Under the pieces are notes generated by a model that saw nothing but the letters and a program-made list of their open reading frames with translations, searched no databases and was not told the DNA's origin. Below are positions 9,468-19,148 of a DNA stretch of 64,000 nucleotides, one piece after another (position 1 is the first letter of the stretch; each line of letters begins with the position of its first letter). Source of the DNA: an uncultured Kordiimonas sp. GTDB lineage: Bacteria > Pseudomonadota > Alphaproteobacteria > Sphingomonadales > Kordiimonadaceae. The position numbers and the translations under genes were made by a program. The DNA lies in the NCBI GenBank assembly GCA_947503625.1, contig CANNEK010000001.1, positions 800,152 to 864,151 on the forward strand. Reading direction: 5' to 3'.

Positions 9468-11144
9468 ATGAAGCGTATGCGCGCGCATCTGGTTGAACAT
9501 GGCATCATTGTCGCTCTTGTGATTGCTGCGACAGCACGGGCTGCCTTTGGCGAAGCCGGGCTTATTGTTGCTATCCTTCATGCGTCTACCCTATTTCTTG
9601 TATTCGCTGTCGTGCGCGCTGTGTTTGGCAAGCTTCATTTCGCGCTTGGCCGCCTTGTTTTTTGCTTTTTTGCCACGATTCTGATCGCCGAAATCGCAAT
9701 CCAGTTTCTGACAGGCCTTCATGTAAACTGGTTCGTCATAAGCCTGTTCCTGGAGCCTCAGTCCGGGCTGCAGACCGGCGTATCTTTACCAAGTATAATC
9801 GTCATCACTTTGGCCCTAACAGCCGCCCTCTGGATAGTCAGCAGAAAAACCGTTGGACTGGAGCGCCCAGTCCCGTTCAGAAAGATCGCCATTTTGGCTG
9901 TCGCTGCGCTCGGGTTAACGCAGCTAACGTACGGGGTTTCATATTTTTTTGGCGCGTCAGAAATCATGTCCGCGCGGCGGGCCCTACCCTTCTTTTGGGC
10001 ACCGCATCCCTATCAAAGCAACAAGTTGCTCGCTGTCATCTTTGGGCCAAGGGGAACCAACCCCTTCGCCATTTCAGAAGTTGACACGCGGCCCGCCAAA
10101 AACAACCAATCACTCCCGGTGGTCCCCGCAGTAGCAGGCACAGTCGATCTCGCAACGGCGCCAAATATTATATTAATCGTAACGGACAGCTTGCGGTCGA
10201 AGGATATACAGGCGGCGCCCGAGTTGATGCCAAGCCTCTATTCAGCAGCTGAGAGCGGCTTCCTCAGCCTTGACCACTATAGTGTGTCAAACTGCACACA
10301 TTTTTCTATGTACAGCCTGTTAACCGGAAAACTGGCAACAAGCTTTGGCAAAGCAAGACGCAGCGGAAAAAAACACGGCATCCTGGCGACGCTTTCGCAA
10401 TCAGGGTATCGCATCAGTACAGCCGAGTCTGCGACATTGGACTGGTATGATGTATCAGACATCCTGCTTCCGGCAACAACAGAACGATGGATAGCCGAAG
10501 GTGAGGATGGCGCGAGCAACGACCTGGCAATCACCGAAAGAACAATCGCGATGATTAACTCATGGCAGGAGAACAACTTTCCCACAGCTCACTTGGCCTA
10601 TTTTGTCGGCACTCACTTTCCATACAGCTCGGCTTTTAGTGCGTCCGGGGCGTCAACACGAGATGCCTACATCGCGGCGACAAAGCAGTTCGATAAATTG
10701 CTTGGAAGCATCCTGAAAACCCTGTCAGCAATTGAAAATGAGAGAGAAACTCTTGTTATCGTTACCTCGGATCACGGAGAGGACTTTCTGGAAAACGGAC
10801 AAGTTGGTCACGCAAGCCAACTCAACGACGAACAGGTGAAAGTGCCGCTTTTAATATTAGGGACCGGAGACATGACCGCCTCTGTCAAGTCGCATCTGGA
10901 TATTGCGCCCTTGATTGCCGGTGCCACAGGGCTGTCGTCAAGCACCTCATTAAGTGACGAGACCATTGTGTTGGCTGGCTGTGACTATGACTATCCAAAC
11001 AGTTTTGCCGTTCTAGGCAAAGATACGCGTATCGATTTCCTGTATGATGATGGGTACCTGGTGCCCGTAGCGGGCGAAAACAGCCCCAGTGAAGCAGAGG
11101 TTAATGCTGCTGCGGCAAAACTACTGCGATTGATCAGAGAGTGA
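9468..11144 (+). CDS. Membrane sulfatase-fold hydrolase/transferase (LtaS/phosphoethanolamine-transferase-like)
   Basis: The 558-residue protein has about five membrane helices in the first 200 residues and a periplasmic alkaline-phosphatase-superfamily domain after residue 220. The domain shows NIILIVTDSLRS (metal-binding Asp), a nucleophile region SNCTHFSMYSLLTGK, FVGTHFPY, and VTSDHGEDF with GHAS for the other metal ligands. Enzymes of this kind move phosphoglycerol or phosphoethanolamine groups onto envelope lipids or glycans, or act as sulfatases. The nucleophile is probably the Thr or Ser of NCTHFS rather than the Cys/Ser of formylglycine sulfatases, which favours a transferase role. 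It follows the MFS gene at 22 bases and is convergent with the TetR-type gene. Confidence 0.7.
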   Translation: MKRMRAHLVEHGIIVALVIAATARAAFGEAGLIVAILHASTLFLVFAVVRAVFGKLHFALGRLVFCFFATILIAEIAIQFLTGLHVNWFVISLFLEPQSGLQTGVSLPSIIVITLALTAALWIVSRKTVGLERPVPFRKIAILAVAALGLTQLTYGVSYFFGASEIMSARRALPFFWAPHPYQSNKLLAVIFGPRGTNPFAISEVDTRPAKNNQSLPVVPAVAGTVDLATAPNIILIVTDSLRSKDIQAAPELMPSLYSAAESGFLSLDHYSVSNCTHFSMYSLLTGKLATSFGKARRSGKKHGILATLSQSGYRISTAESATLDWYDVSDILLPATTERWIAEGEDGASNDLAITERTIAMINSWQENNFPTAHLAYFVGTHFPYSSAFSASGASTRDAYIAATKQFDKLLGSILKTLSAIENERETLVIVTSDHGEDFLENGQVGHASQLNDEQVKVPLLILGTGDMTASVKSHLDIAPLIAGATGLSSSTSLSDETIVLAGCDYDYPNSFAVLGKDTRIDFLYDDGYLVPVAGENSPSEAEVNAAAAKLLRLIRE

Positions 11145-11166
11145 TTCAAAAAACAAAACGCTGCAG

Positions 11167-11805
11167 TCAGGAAATGCCCGCACTTTTCAAAACCATGTCC
11201 GTCACACTCTGTTTCGCCTCTTCAAACTGCTGATCAGACAAGGGCTTTCCGCCGTTCATGATATTAATCTGTGCCTCGAAGTCAGCATAGTTTTGAGTAG
11301 TGGCCCAGATCATGTAGAAAAAATAGCGTGTATTCAGGGGCTTCAATCGACCCTCATCCACCCATTTTTGCAGAACTGTTTCACGGCTGATTAACCAGGG
11401 CTTGACGGTATTTTCCAGATAATCCTGCAGAAACGGCGCGCCAGAAGCCATTTCGATTGCCCAAAGCCTGGATCCGTTGGGTCGCTTACGAGCCAGATCC
11501 ATTTTTGAGCTGACATACTTTTTAATAGCTGTCGCAGGGTCGTCCGTAGCGTCGAACGTATCAGCCGCATGTAGCCAAATAGAACACACGTCTTCAATGA
11601 CCCGTCTGTACAGTTCTTCTTTGTTGCCGAAATAGTAATAGACGTTTGGCTTTGGCACATTTGCTCTGTCGGCAATCAGGCCAACACTTGCGCCCTTAAA
11701 CCCCTTTTCTGCAAAGACGCTCTCTGCAGCCTCAAGAATTTTGGCAACATTCTCACGCCTGATGCCCGCCTTGTGGGCTGCTTCATTATCTGCCGGATGG
11801 TTCAT
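11167..11805 (-). CDS. TetR-family regulator, RutR-like
   Basis: The 212-residue protein has an N-terminal TetR DNA-binding domain (KILEAAESVFAEKGFKGASV, then ADRANVPKPNVYYYFGNKEELY). Its C-terminal part resembles E. coli RutR, the uracil/thymine-responsive regulator, closely: NGSRLWAIEMASGAPFLQDY, LQKWVDEGRLKPLNTRYFFY and MIWATTQNYADF have direct counterparts there. The position beside a nucleoside-scavenging locus fits a pyrimidine-sensing role. The start has GAGGAA at a good distance. RutR-like operator sequences are found at 24357-24372 and 30492-30507. An inverted repeat upstream (11875-11897) may serve autoregulation. The family call is strong; the ligand is inferred. Confidence 0.82.
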   Translation of the reverse strand: MNHPADNEAAHKAGIRRENVAKILEAAESVFAEKGFKGASVGLIADRANVPKPNVYYYFGNKEELYRRVIEDVCSIWLHAADTFDATDDPATAIKKYVSSKMDLARKRPNGSRLWAIEMASGAPFLQDYLENTVKPWLISRETVLQKWVDEGRLKPLNTRYFFYMIWATTQNYADFEAQINIMNGGKPLSDQQFEEAKQSVTDMVLKSAGIS

Positions 11806-11874
11806 TGCCTGGTTCCTCGGATGGGCCTCAATGCCCTGATTTCTCTAGTGCCATATTCGATCGCTCAAAGCTAC

Positions 11875-11897
11875 TGCCGCCATAAAATATTGCGGCA
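11875..11897. promoter_or_regulatory. Inverted repeat upstream of the RutR-like gene
   Basis: TGCCGC (11875-11880) and GCGGCA (11892-11897) flank the AT-rich spacer CATAAAATATT, 70-92 bases before the regulator start on the minus strand. It is a possible operator or promoter element; the evidence is symmetry and position only. Confidence 0.3.
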
Positions 11898-11920
11898 AAA
11901 ACATCTTCTTTAAAAAGGCA

Positions 11921-11948
11921 AAAAAAACGCCCGGGCAAAACCCGGGCG
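11921..11948 (-). terminator. Terminator of the Oar-like receptor gene
   Basis: Read on the minus strand, CGCCCGGG (from 11948) pairs perfectly with CCCGGGCG (to 11928) around a five-base loop, followed by seven T residues (11927-11921). It lies 25 bases after the receptor stop. Confidence 0.9.
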
Positions 11949-11972
11949 CTAATGCTTTTTTAGTCCAACACC

Positions 11973-14900
11973 CTAGAAACGGTATTTGATACCGAACTGA
12001 ACACGCCACAAGGTGTCGCCAGAGTCGATATCGATATTGACCGCATCAGGGTCAAAGTCACGATACACAAACTGACCATCAACGATATCCGCAGCAATTA
12101 CATCAATACCTTCAGCGTTGTTACTGGTATTAACAAAACGCTGAACGCCTGCACCGCTATCAATGAAGTTCAGTACGTTTTCGAAGTCGATGAACAGCAG
12201 GAACTGGTCTTTGTCGGTCAGGCCAAAACCTGGCAGTTCCTGTTGGAAGCGTAAATCAATATCAGCTGTCCACGGCTGTTCAAACGAGTTCCGAGGCACG
12301 ATACCACCAGCAAACTGGCTCAGGTTGTTTTCTTCAATGAAGTTGAAGAAAGCAGTCGTATCGATGTTGGTGAAGTCAACCAGCGGATCGTTCGGACCAG
12401 TTGGGATGTAAAGCAGGCTGTTTGCTTCATCATCTGAACTACCGAATGTATCCTCTGATGTATCTTCATCAAACACGAAGGACAGTGGACGACCGGAGCG
12501 AGCCCGGAAGAACACGCCAAGCGTTGTAGTCAGATCATCAAAGAAATCTTCCTTGAAGGTCGCTGCGACAACAATGTTGTGTTTGTTAGTGAATGAAGAG
12601 TTAGCAACAGCAATATTGTTGAAGTCACTCCTTGTCACTTCCTCAAAGTTGGAACCCGCGGTTGAGCTGTTGCCCGGGTTGCCCACATTTGCGTCCGCGA
12701 AAGCATAACCAGCACGGAAATTCAAGGATGCAGTATCCGAGAAGTCAAACGTCTTGGCAAACTGTGCTGACAACGAATAATTGTCACCATTTCTACCGTC
12801 AGCAGCATTGGTCATCAAAATATTCTGACCAAACCCGCGACCCGCAAAACATTCCGCCGTAGCACCATTGTAACTACGGAAGTCATCACTGAGCGTCGCA
12901 TTACAACCTGTAGCCAACGGGTCAATCGCAGCATAGATAGGCCGGCCATCAGGTGCCAGCTCACCAGTCTTGGCAATACTGAGATCAACGAAATCGACAG
13001 CATTACGGTTTTTGCCGTAGATGAAGTCAACGTTCACTTGCCAGTCGTCGAAGAAGTCAACTCCGGTATCAGCGGTGTAGTGTGAGATACCGATGCTGTA
13101 GCGATCCTGGCTTGGTGGTCTGAAGTTCGGGTCAGTTGCGGCAACATCACCCAGGTTTCCTTGGGCTTGAGCCTGTGCTTCTGCAAACACACATGCAGGA
13201 ATACCGTTAAATGTGCCACCCGGCAGCACCTGAAGGTCTGCATCCGTACAAATACCAGTATCGCCAGATGTTGCGTCGCCGAAACCGATCGCCCCACCGA
13301 AGTTCTGGAACGAGTTTGCGAACCATACGGTTGGGTCACCACCAGAGAAGCGGGCAAAGCCACCTGTCAGAGTTGTTTGACCAAAGCCTTCAGGCAGTTC
13401 CCATGTGAAGCCAATACGCGGCTGGAACACGTCCAGGCCATCGAAAGCTTGCTGGTTAGAGAAACCAAAACGGTTCTGGAACACAGGGTTAGCGTTCGGG
13501 GTATCACCAGATTTATAGAAGTCATAACGTAGGCCGCCAACGAGGTTGAACGTGTCCGTTACTTGCCATTCGTCCTGAATGTAAAGTGTATGAACATTAC
13601 GAGAGAACTCAGCAGCTGCATCACGTGGGTTGCCAGTAAACGAGCCGTTTGCGCGGATCGCGCGAGCTGTTCCTGCTTCCAATGCATCAATGTCGTCAAA
13701 CAGGATGGTTCCTGTCGCGTTAATGATGAACAGGTTGAACACGTCCAGGCTGTCAAGCTCGTAGCCTACAGTAATCAGGTGGTCACCCGTCACATAGTCA
13801 GCTTTGAATTTGAACTGGTCAATCTCTGTATCCAGCTGGTTGGCACTCCGGAAAACACCAGGGCCAGACGCAAAGTCCTGTCCGAAAAATTCGTTCCCGA
13901 ACGGACCAATTGCGATCCGTGGAATTGGATTGGCATCTTGCGCTTCACCACCCAATACCGGGCTCTGAACATCACCAATCGTGTTGCGGGATGCACGAAT
14001 TTCAGTCGAGAAATTCTCGGTCCAGTTCGAGAACAAACGGAAAGAGTATGTATCGGAAACAGAGCCACGATCCTGGAAGTTATCCTGGAAAGTGAACTCA
14101 CCGCGGCCACCAGAAATATCATCACCCAGAACCTGGTTTTCTTCCAGGCGGGTATATGTTGTTTCAAAACGGTGCTGATCATTGATCTGCCAGTCGATCC
14201 GCCCGAAGAAACGACGGCTGGTTTGTGGCAAAGAGCGCACAATACCGCCCGGGTCACGGCCATACTGGTTGATCAGGATGTTACGCACGCGCTCAGCTTC
14301 TTCAACGGTCAGTCCGCTTTCGTTCAGGAAGCCGCCACCAATTGGCCCTTCGTCCTGAACACCACCGGCGTCTGTTTCCTCGTAAGATCCATAGAAGAAG
14401 ATCTTGTCTTCAATCACGGGGCCGCCGAGTTCAACACCCCAGTTATAGTTGTCGAAATCTGCTGTGACCGGGTTTTGGCCCTCAATGTCTTCACCAGTGA
14501 AGTTGTCACCCGAGTAAAGCATGAATGCAGAACCGGTGAATTCATTGGTTCCTGACTTTGTAACAATGTTGATGTTACACCCGGTAAACTGACCGTATTC
14601 AACATCAACCGGAGAAAACTCAACCGACGTAGCGGAAACAGTATCAAACGGAATCGGGAAAGTGTTACGGGCGAGGTTGCCAGACGCATTCAATCCAAAC
14701 GGATCAGCGGCACGAACACCATCAATGGTGAAGGAGTTGACCCGGTTGCTGCCACCAAGACAGGAAATACCAAAGCCCTGGCCACCAGAACCACGGCCAA
14801 TATTTACACGCGGGTCAATCCGGATAACGTCACGGATTTGACGGCTAACTGAGGGAACGTTTTCAATGTCCGCCAGGTTAAACGCTGTACCAGGGCCGAT

Positions 14901-15308
14901 GGCGAGATTTGTTACCGATGCGGCCGACGCTACGACTACGATTTCCTCGATCCCGCCTTGCGACTCCGACAGAGCAAGGTTGAAGCTTGATATGTTACCC
15001 AGTTGGGTAAACACATCGGTCACCAGTACATCTTCATACTGCCCACCGGAAACGCGGATGGTGTATGGGCCACCTACAGTCAACGAGCGAACGCTGAAGG
15101 CGCCGTTGGAGTTGGTTGTTGTTGTTTGAGTAGAACCGGTTCGTGTATCGGTAATAACAACTGTATAACCCGCTGCTGCATTACCAGCTGGTGTTGTTAC
15201 CGTGCCACGAATCGACGAAGTAATTTCCTGCGAAATGGCTGGAACAGATGCTGCCATGGCAGCAAGTGCAACGCCACTACACAATGTAGTCTTAAATAGG
15301 CGATTCAT
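11973..15308 (-). CDS. Oar-like TonB-dependent outer-membrane receptor
   Basis: The 1111-residue protein begins with a signal peptide (start at ATG 15308 with AAGGGA just upstream, cleaved near ISQE). A carboxypeptidase-regulatory-like beta-sandwich follows (about residues 28-110: SSIRGTVTTPAGNAAAGYTV through GGPYTIRV). Then come a TonB-box-like EIVVVAS, a plug domain with NSFTIDGVRAADPFG and INIVTKSGTNEF, and a long barrel ending VQFGIKYRF. This is the Oar architecture used for large or polymeric substrates. The substrate is unknown. Its place between the RutR-like regulator and a secreted nuclease plus nucleoside operon suggests nucleic-acid-derived compounds. It is transcribed alone and has its own terminator; TGACC/GGTCA half-sites lie upstream at 15369-15446. 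Confidence 0.85.
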   Translation of the reverse strand: MNRLFKTTLCSGVALAAMAASVPAISQEITSSIRGTVTTPAGNAAAGYTVVITDTRTGSTQTTTTNSNGAFSVRSLTVGGPYTIRVSGGQYEDVLVTDVFTQLGNISSFNLALSESQGGIEEIVVVASAASVTNLAIGPGTAFNLADIENVPSVSRQIRDVIRIDPRVNIGRGSGGQGFGISCLGGSNRVNSFTIDGVRAADPFGLNASGNLARNTFPIPFDTVSATSVEFSPVDVEYGQFTGCNINIVTKSGTNEFTGSAFMLYSGDNFTGEDIEGQNPVTADFDNYNWGVELGGPVIEDKIFFYGSYEETDAGGVQDEGPIGGGFLNESGLTVEEAERVRNILINQYGRDPGGIVRSLPQTSRRFFGRIDWQINDQHRFETTYTRLEENQVLGDDISGGRGEFTFQDNFQDRGSVSDTYSFRLFSNWTENFSTEIRASRNTIGDVQSPVLGGEAQDANPIPRIAIGPFGNEFFGQDFASGPGVFRSANQLDTEIDQFKFKADYVTGDHLITVGYELDSLDVFNLFIINATGTILFDDIDALEAGTARAIRANGSFTGNPRDAAAEFSRNVHTLYIQDEWQVTDTFNLVGGLRYDFYKSGDTPNANPVFQNRFGFSNQQAFDGLDVFQPRIGFTWELPEGFGQTTLTGGFARFSGGDPTVWFANSFQNFGGAIGFGDATSGDTGICTDADLQVLPGGTFNGIPACVFAEAQAQAQGNLGDVAATDPNFRPPSQDRYSIGISHYTADTGVDFFDDWQVNVDFIYGKNRNAVDFVDLSIAKTGELAPDGRPIYAAIDPLATGCNATLSDDFRSYNGATAECFAGRGFGQNILMTNAADGRNGDNYSLSAQFAKTFDFSDTASLNFRAGYAFADANVGNPGNSSTAGSNFEEVTRSDFNNIAVANSSFTNKHNIVVAATFKEDFFDDLTTTLGVFFRARSGRPLSFVFDEDTSEDTFGSSDDEANSLLYIPTGPNDPLVDFTNIDTTAFFNFIEENNLSQFAGGIVPRNSFEQPWTADIDLRFQQELPGFGLTDKDQFLLFIDFENVLNFIDSGAGVQRFVNTSNNAEGIDVIAADIVDGQFVYRDFDPDAVNIDIDSGDTLWRVQFGIKYRF

Positions 15309-15778
15309 TCCCTTAGCTCCGTTAAATGGTTGCAGCCAGAACACAGGACGCCCTGACTTGCCCCAGAATTGACCTCATATAAAGAGGTTCACTTTAAGTT
15401 TCACACTAAACCCACCAATAAATGACCAAATCCTGACTGAAAGGTCAATACCGGCTGAAAACCCGCACAAATGCTTGCTTGCGGCATCGTTGTAGTGGGG
15501 TTTCTTTTCAGTTTTTTGACGAAACTGTCAAGAATCGTCAAAGCGCAATACTGATTTTGGAGCGGAACGTCATAACCTGTTGCTAAAATGCGACATCAAA
15601 TTCGCTTCAGGCAACCTGTTGGCCATGAGGCCTGCACAAGTGACCTCCCGTGCACTCAGGAAGCGCACACAAGAGACCCAGACCATAGTGAAATGGTATC
15701 CATTGCTATACCGAATACATAGCCAGCAACCACGCATTCTTCAGAATCGCAAAACTAGCGAATCTAGCCATTCGAGCA
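15309..15778. other. 470-base intergenic region between receptor and nuclease genes, with TGACC/GGTCA half-sites
   Basis: This should hold the receptor promoter. It contains TTGACCTC (15369-15376) facing GAGGTTCA (15384-15391), and TGACC (15423-15427) facing GGTCA (15442-15446). The half-sites resemble those of RutR but the spacings are wrong for the E. coli operator. Small open frames here look spurious. Nothing else recognisable was seen apart from the weak hairpin at 15751-15774. Confidence 0.3.
15751..15774 (-). terminator. Weak terminator-like hairpin after the nuclease gene
   Basis: On the minus strand CGAAT (from 15774) pairs with ATTCG (to 15759) around a six-base loop, followed shortly by TTTT (15754-15751). 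It lies a few bases after the nuclease stop and would end the long transport/deo operon. The stem is only five pairs. Confidence 0.35.
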
Positions 15779-16555
15779 CTATTTGAAGAGGCTGTTCAGA
15801 TATCCGCCAAGCCTGACCCCACCTTTTGAAAGCTGGCTTTTGATCAGTGGCATGTATTTGTATACGTAATCCCATGACAGGATTCCGGTGCTGTTGGCAT
15901 AAATATCATCTCTAAGCTCAAGGCCTTCATGAACCCAATCAATGGGCTGTGCCTTTTGCCAGTCGGTGATCATTTCCGGTTTTATCTTGCGTTCAAGGAA
16001 ACGAGTCCATTCTGTGTAAGACAAATCTCTATGATCTATAAGATGCTCATCCCAAAGCCGATGAAGGTTTGTAAGTTCTTCCATGAAAACGACATCAACC
16101 CAATTACCACCGCGGTCTCCGGGATAGCCAACATGAAGTGGCTGATGCAAGTCACCAACAATATGAACCACGAACCAAAGAGCTCGCTTCCTGTCTTCAA
16201 GTGATGCTGTATCGTCGGTCAATACGGCTGAATATTTTTCAAGGGCCGCAAAAGCGTCACCAGCGGGATTTTTCTCGCTTTCTTCATAAGTCTGGCCTGG
16301 CGGTACATTTATATAATGGTATGGATTGGCTTCAACTTGCCAAAACTCGTCGGGGTTTGAACGCATTTCGTCAGGAAGTGTTGCAACTTCAGCTAAAAAA
16401 TCATCTTCCAGAATACTGTCAACCGCAGCGCGTGCCTCAGGTGTCAGGTAACCATAGGCAAGTTCAGCAATAACCCGGTGGCCTGTTGGACCGTAAGCTT
16501 GTGCTGGCGCCCCGAAACAACTCAGCGCAAGCAACGCAATGATAATAAATCTCAC
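15779..16555 (-). CDS. Secreted S1/P1-family nuclease
   Basis: This family comprises zinc enzymes that cut single-stranded DNA/RNA and can remove 3'-phosphates. The GTG start at 16555 opens a signal peptide (RFIIIALLALSCFGAPAQA). Cleavage would leave YGPTGH, giving the N-terminal residue and His that bind zinc in the family. Further ligands are visible in LPDEM, HYINVP, HIVGDLHQPLHVG and LHRLWDEHLI. The length (258) fits bacterial members. The ribosome site GGGGAGAGAC (minus strand, 16567-16558) is an exact 9-base complement of the loop of the RNA at 444-612. The start lies 32 bases after the phosphopentomutase stop, so it is the likely last gene of the nucleoside operon and would supply nucleotides from outside nucleic acids. 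Confidence 0.88.
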   Translation of the reverse strand: MRFIIIALLALSCFGAPAQAYGPTGHRVIAELAYGYLTPEARAAVDSILEDDFLAEVATLPDEMRSNPDEFWQVEANPYHYINVPPGQTYEESEKNPAGDAFAALEKYSAVLTDDTASLEDRKRALWFVVHIVGDLHQPLHVGYPGDRGGNWVDVVFMEELTNLHRLWDEHLIDHRDLSYTEWTRFLERKIKPEMITDWQKAQPIDWVHEGLELRDDIYANSTGILSWDYVYKYMPLIKSQLSKGGVRLGGYLNSLFK

Positions 16556-16587
16556 AAGTCTCTCCCCATCATGGTGCTTTCGTGCAC

Positions 16588-17805
16588 TCATTGAGCGCTT
16601 TTTCCTTCGGAAAGCGGTTGAATTCCCAGGTGTTTGGCAATTGTCTGACCAATATCAGCGAAACTTTCGCGTTGACCGCCGCTGCCAGTGATGAAAGTTG
16701 GGCCGTAAGCCACAAATGGTACAAACTCTCTGGTGTGGTCCGAGCCCGGCCAGGTAGGGTCACAGCCATGATCTGCGGTCAACACCACCAGGTCGTCAGG
16801 CCTCATTTCGGACAAAAACTCAGGCAAACGATGGTCAAAATACTCCAGTGCCGCAGCATATCCGGCGACATTCCGCCTATGGCCAAAAGACTGGTCAAAA
16901 TCGACAAAATTCACAAATGTCAGAGACCCCTCGGCAGCCTGCTGTTGCATCACAAGGCTAAGGTCAAACAAACCCTCAAGTCCATTCGCTTTAACCTTTT
17001 TTGTCAAACCACGATGGGCGAAAATATCTGCAATTTTCCCGACAGAGATAACCTCCCGGCCTGCTTTCTCAAGGTAATCAAGGAGCGTAGCGGCATGCGG
17101 CGGCGTCGCAAGGTCTCTTCGGTTGCCTGTTCTTTCGTACGACCCGTATCCGCCAACAAACGGCCTCGCGATAACCCGACCAATGTTGTAATCGTCCACG
17201 AGGCGGCGGGCGACCTCGCACACTTCGTAGAGACGATCCAGGCCAAAAGTCTCCTCGTGAGCAGCAATCTGAAATACGCTATCAGCTGATGTGTAGACAA
17301 TCGGTTTGCCGGACGCCACGTGCTCGTCCCCGAGCTCTTCAATAATAACTGTGCCTGAGGCTGCTTTGTTGCCAAGCACGCCCGGTATCCCGGTTTCTTC
17401 AACCAGCGCGGAAATCAATTCATCCGGGAAACTCGGAAAATCCGGTTTAAAATATCCCCAGTCGAACTCCACCGGCAAACCTGCCATTTCCCAGTGACCC
17501 GAGGGCGTATCTTTCCCAAAAGAACGCTCCGCACATGCGGCATAAAAGCCTTCTGCCTCGCCGTCCAGCGCAGTGCCGGCGTGAACTTTACCGGTTGCCA
17601 GTTCGGCCGCTTTACCCAAACCTAGTTTCACCATATTCGGGATACTTATCGGCCCGGCCACAGGTCTGTCTTCAGCTATATTCCCCGCGGCGCACCATTC
17701 GGCGATATGGCCAAAAGTGTCTGCCCCAACGTCGCCAAATTTTTCAGCGTCTGGTGCGGCACCGATCCCAAAACTGTCCAAAACCAGAATGAACGCACGT
17801 GCCAT
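16588..17805 (-). CDS. deoB: Phosphopentomutase
   Basis: The 405-residue protein is full length for DeoB, which interconverts (deoxy)ribose-1-phosphate and (deoxy)ribose-5-phosphate. It belongs to the alkaline-phosphatase superfamily. Visible motifs are the N-terminal metal site [34 protein letters not shown] (phosphorylated Thr), [13 protein letters not shown], and [19 protein letters not shown] near the end. The start lies two bases after the thymidine phosphorylase stop, showing operon structure. It passes the sugar phosphate released by the phosphorylases to DeoC, which is encoded in the second minus-strand operon. Confidence 0.96.
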   Translation of the reverse strand: MARAFILVLDSFGIGAAPDAEKFGDVGADTFGHIAEWCAAGNIAEDRPVAGPISIPNMVKLGLGKAAELATGKVHAGTALDGEAEGFYAACAERSFGKDTPSGHWEMAGLPVEFDWGYFKPDFPSFPDELISALVEETGIPGVLGNKAASGTVIIEELGDEHVASGKPIVYTSADSVFQIAAHEETFGLDRLYEVCEVARRLVDDYNIGRVIARPFVGGYGSYERTGNRRDLATPPHAATLLDYLEKAGREVISVGKIADIFAHRGLTKKVKANGLEGLFDLSLVMQQQAAEGSLTFVNFVDFDQSFGHRRNVAGYAAALEYFDHRLPEFLSEMRPDDLVVLTADHGCDPTWPGSDHTREFVPFVAYGPTFITGSGGQRESFADIGQTIAKHLGIQPLSEGKSAQ

Positions 17806-17807
17806 GA

Positions 17808-19148
17808 CTAATCCTCAATTATTTCGGATACAACGGGAGACCTCTCCACGGCAGTATCACCAATCTCTATTGCAGTTTTTACAGCGTATGCAGCTTGCGT
17901 CGCAGCCGCTTCATCATGTGCACAAACCGTCGCAAGTGGCTGGCCTTCTTCGATGCGATCGCCAAGCTGGCAAATTCCTGTCAGCCCCACGGCATGGTCA
18001 ATTGTCGCTTTCGGATCGGTTCGCCCGCCACCCATAGCAACAACAGCCATCCCGATTGCTCTTGTATCCTGCTTGGTAACGAACCCTGAACGATCACTTA
18101 AAATGGCGTGCTTAAAAGGGGCAACATCTACCCTGGACTGATATTCAGAGAGGATATTGTTGCCGCCGCCCTGTGCCGCAACCATTTTTTCAAACACTTC
18201 AGCCGCTTTACCATTTGCAAGCGAGTCCGCAGAAGCTTGTGTCGCCGCATCAATGCTGTCAAACACGCCGGCAAGCGCAAGCATGTGAGCCGCAAGGGCA
18301 ACAGTCACATCGTAGAGACGCAGGTCCGCCGCCGACGGGTCGCTCAGAAACTCGATTGCTTCATAAACTTCGACAGCATTACCGGCGGTGGTGCCCAAGA
18401 CCTGGTTCATGTCGGTTAAAAGCGCACGGGTCGGTGTACCTGCGGCACTTGCAACCCGAACAATGTTCTCCGCCAATTCTTTTGCCTGAGCGTATGACGG
18501 CATGAATGCCCCGGAACCGAACTTCACGTCCATCACAAGAGAATTCAAACCAGCCGACAATTTCTTTGAAAGAATTGACGCCGTGATCAAAGGAATGCTC
18601 TCGACCGTCGCGGTGACATCCCGCACTGAATAGAAACGCTTGTCCGCAGGTGCCAGCTCCCCGGTTTGGCCGATAATGGAACAGCCAACCGTTCGGACGA
18701 TCTCTGCAAACCGATCAATGCTGGGATACGGATCATAACCCGGTATCGCCTCAAATTTGTCCAGCGTGCCACCGGTGTGGCCAAGGCCGCGGCCCGAAAT
18801 CATGGGCACCAGACCGCCACATGCAGCGACAATCGGCGCCAACATCAGGCTGACCTTGTCACCCACGCCACCTGTGGAATGCTTGTCAACGATCGGAGCA
18901 CCAGCATCAAACCCGAGATTAACCCAGTTAATAACATCGCCGGAATCGCGCATGGAAAGGGTCAGTGCAGCCCCCTCCTCAGCGCTCATCCCATTAAAAA
19001 AGACTGCCATCGCAAAAGCAGAAATCTGGCTATCGGTCACCCGGCCATCAGTAATGCCTTCAACAAACCGACGAATATCGTCGTTACTGACGGTGAGCCC
19101 ATCGCGCTTTTGGCGAATGATCTCCTGGGGGATTAAAGAGCTAGTCAT
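17808..19148 (-). CDS. deoA: Thymidine phosphorylase
   Basis: DeoA splits thymidine (and deoxyuridine) with phosphate to the base and deoxyribose-1-phosphate. The 446 residues match the bacterial enzyme. Characteristic are [20 protein letters not shown] at the start, [20 protein letters not shown] with the phosphate-binding loop, [20 protein letters not shown] (family signature), [12 protein letters not shown] and [14 protein letters not shown]. The start overlaps the end of the cytidine deaminase gene by eight bases, and deoB follows directly. No uridine phosphorylase gene is present in the window, so this enzyme or one elsewhere must produce the uracil used by Upp. Confidence 0.96.
   Translation of the reverse strand: MTSSLIPQEIIRQKRDGLTVSNDDIRRFVEGITDGRVTDSQISAFAMAVFFNGMSAEEGAALTLSMRDSGDVINWVNLGFDAGAPIVDKHSTGGVGDKVSLMLAPIVAACGGLVPMISGRGLGHTGGTLDKFEAIPGYDPYPSIDRFAEIVRTVGCSIIGQTGELAPADKRFYSVRDVTATVESIPLITASILSKKLSAGLNSLVMDVKFGSGAFMPSYAQAKELAENIVRVASAAGTPTRALLTDMNQVLGTTAGNAVEVYEAIEFLSDPSAADLRLYDVTVALAAHMLALAGVFDSIDAATQASADSLANGKAAEVFEKMVAAQGGGNNILSEYQSRVDVAPFKHAILSDRSGFVTKQDTRAIGMAVVAMGGGRTDPKATIDHAVGLTGICQLGDRIEEGQPLATVCAHDEAAATQAAYAVKTAIEIGDTAVERSPVVSEIIED

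Noticed and set aside
12031-12060. TTGACC and GGTCAA facing each other inside the Oar-like receptor gene
   Set aside because: The spacing is seven bases, not that of the RutR operator, and it lies deep in coding sequence near the 3' end; chance is likely.
13563-14555. Long 330-codon open frame antisense to the receptor gene
   Set aside because: The protein is rich in Cys, His and Arg with no domain, and the opposite strand encodes a clear TonB-dependent receptor; it is a codon-use shadow.
15580-15786. 68-codon open frame in the intergenic region before the nuclease
   Set aside because: No ribosome site, no domain and low-complexity basic composition; it also runs into the nuclease 3' end.
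16582-17289. 235-codon open frame opposite deoB
   Set aside because: DeoB is unambiguous on the minus strand; the opposite frame has no family resemblance.
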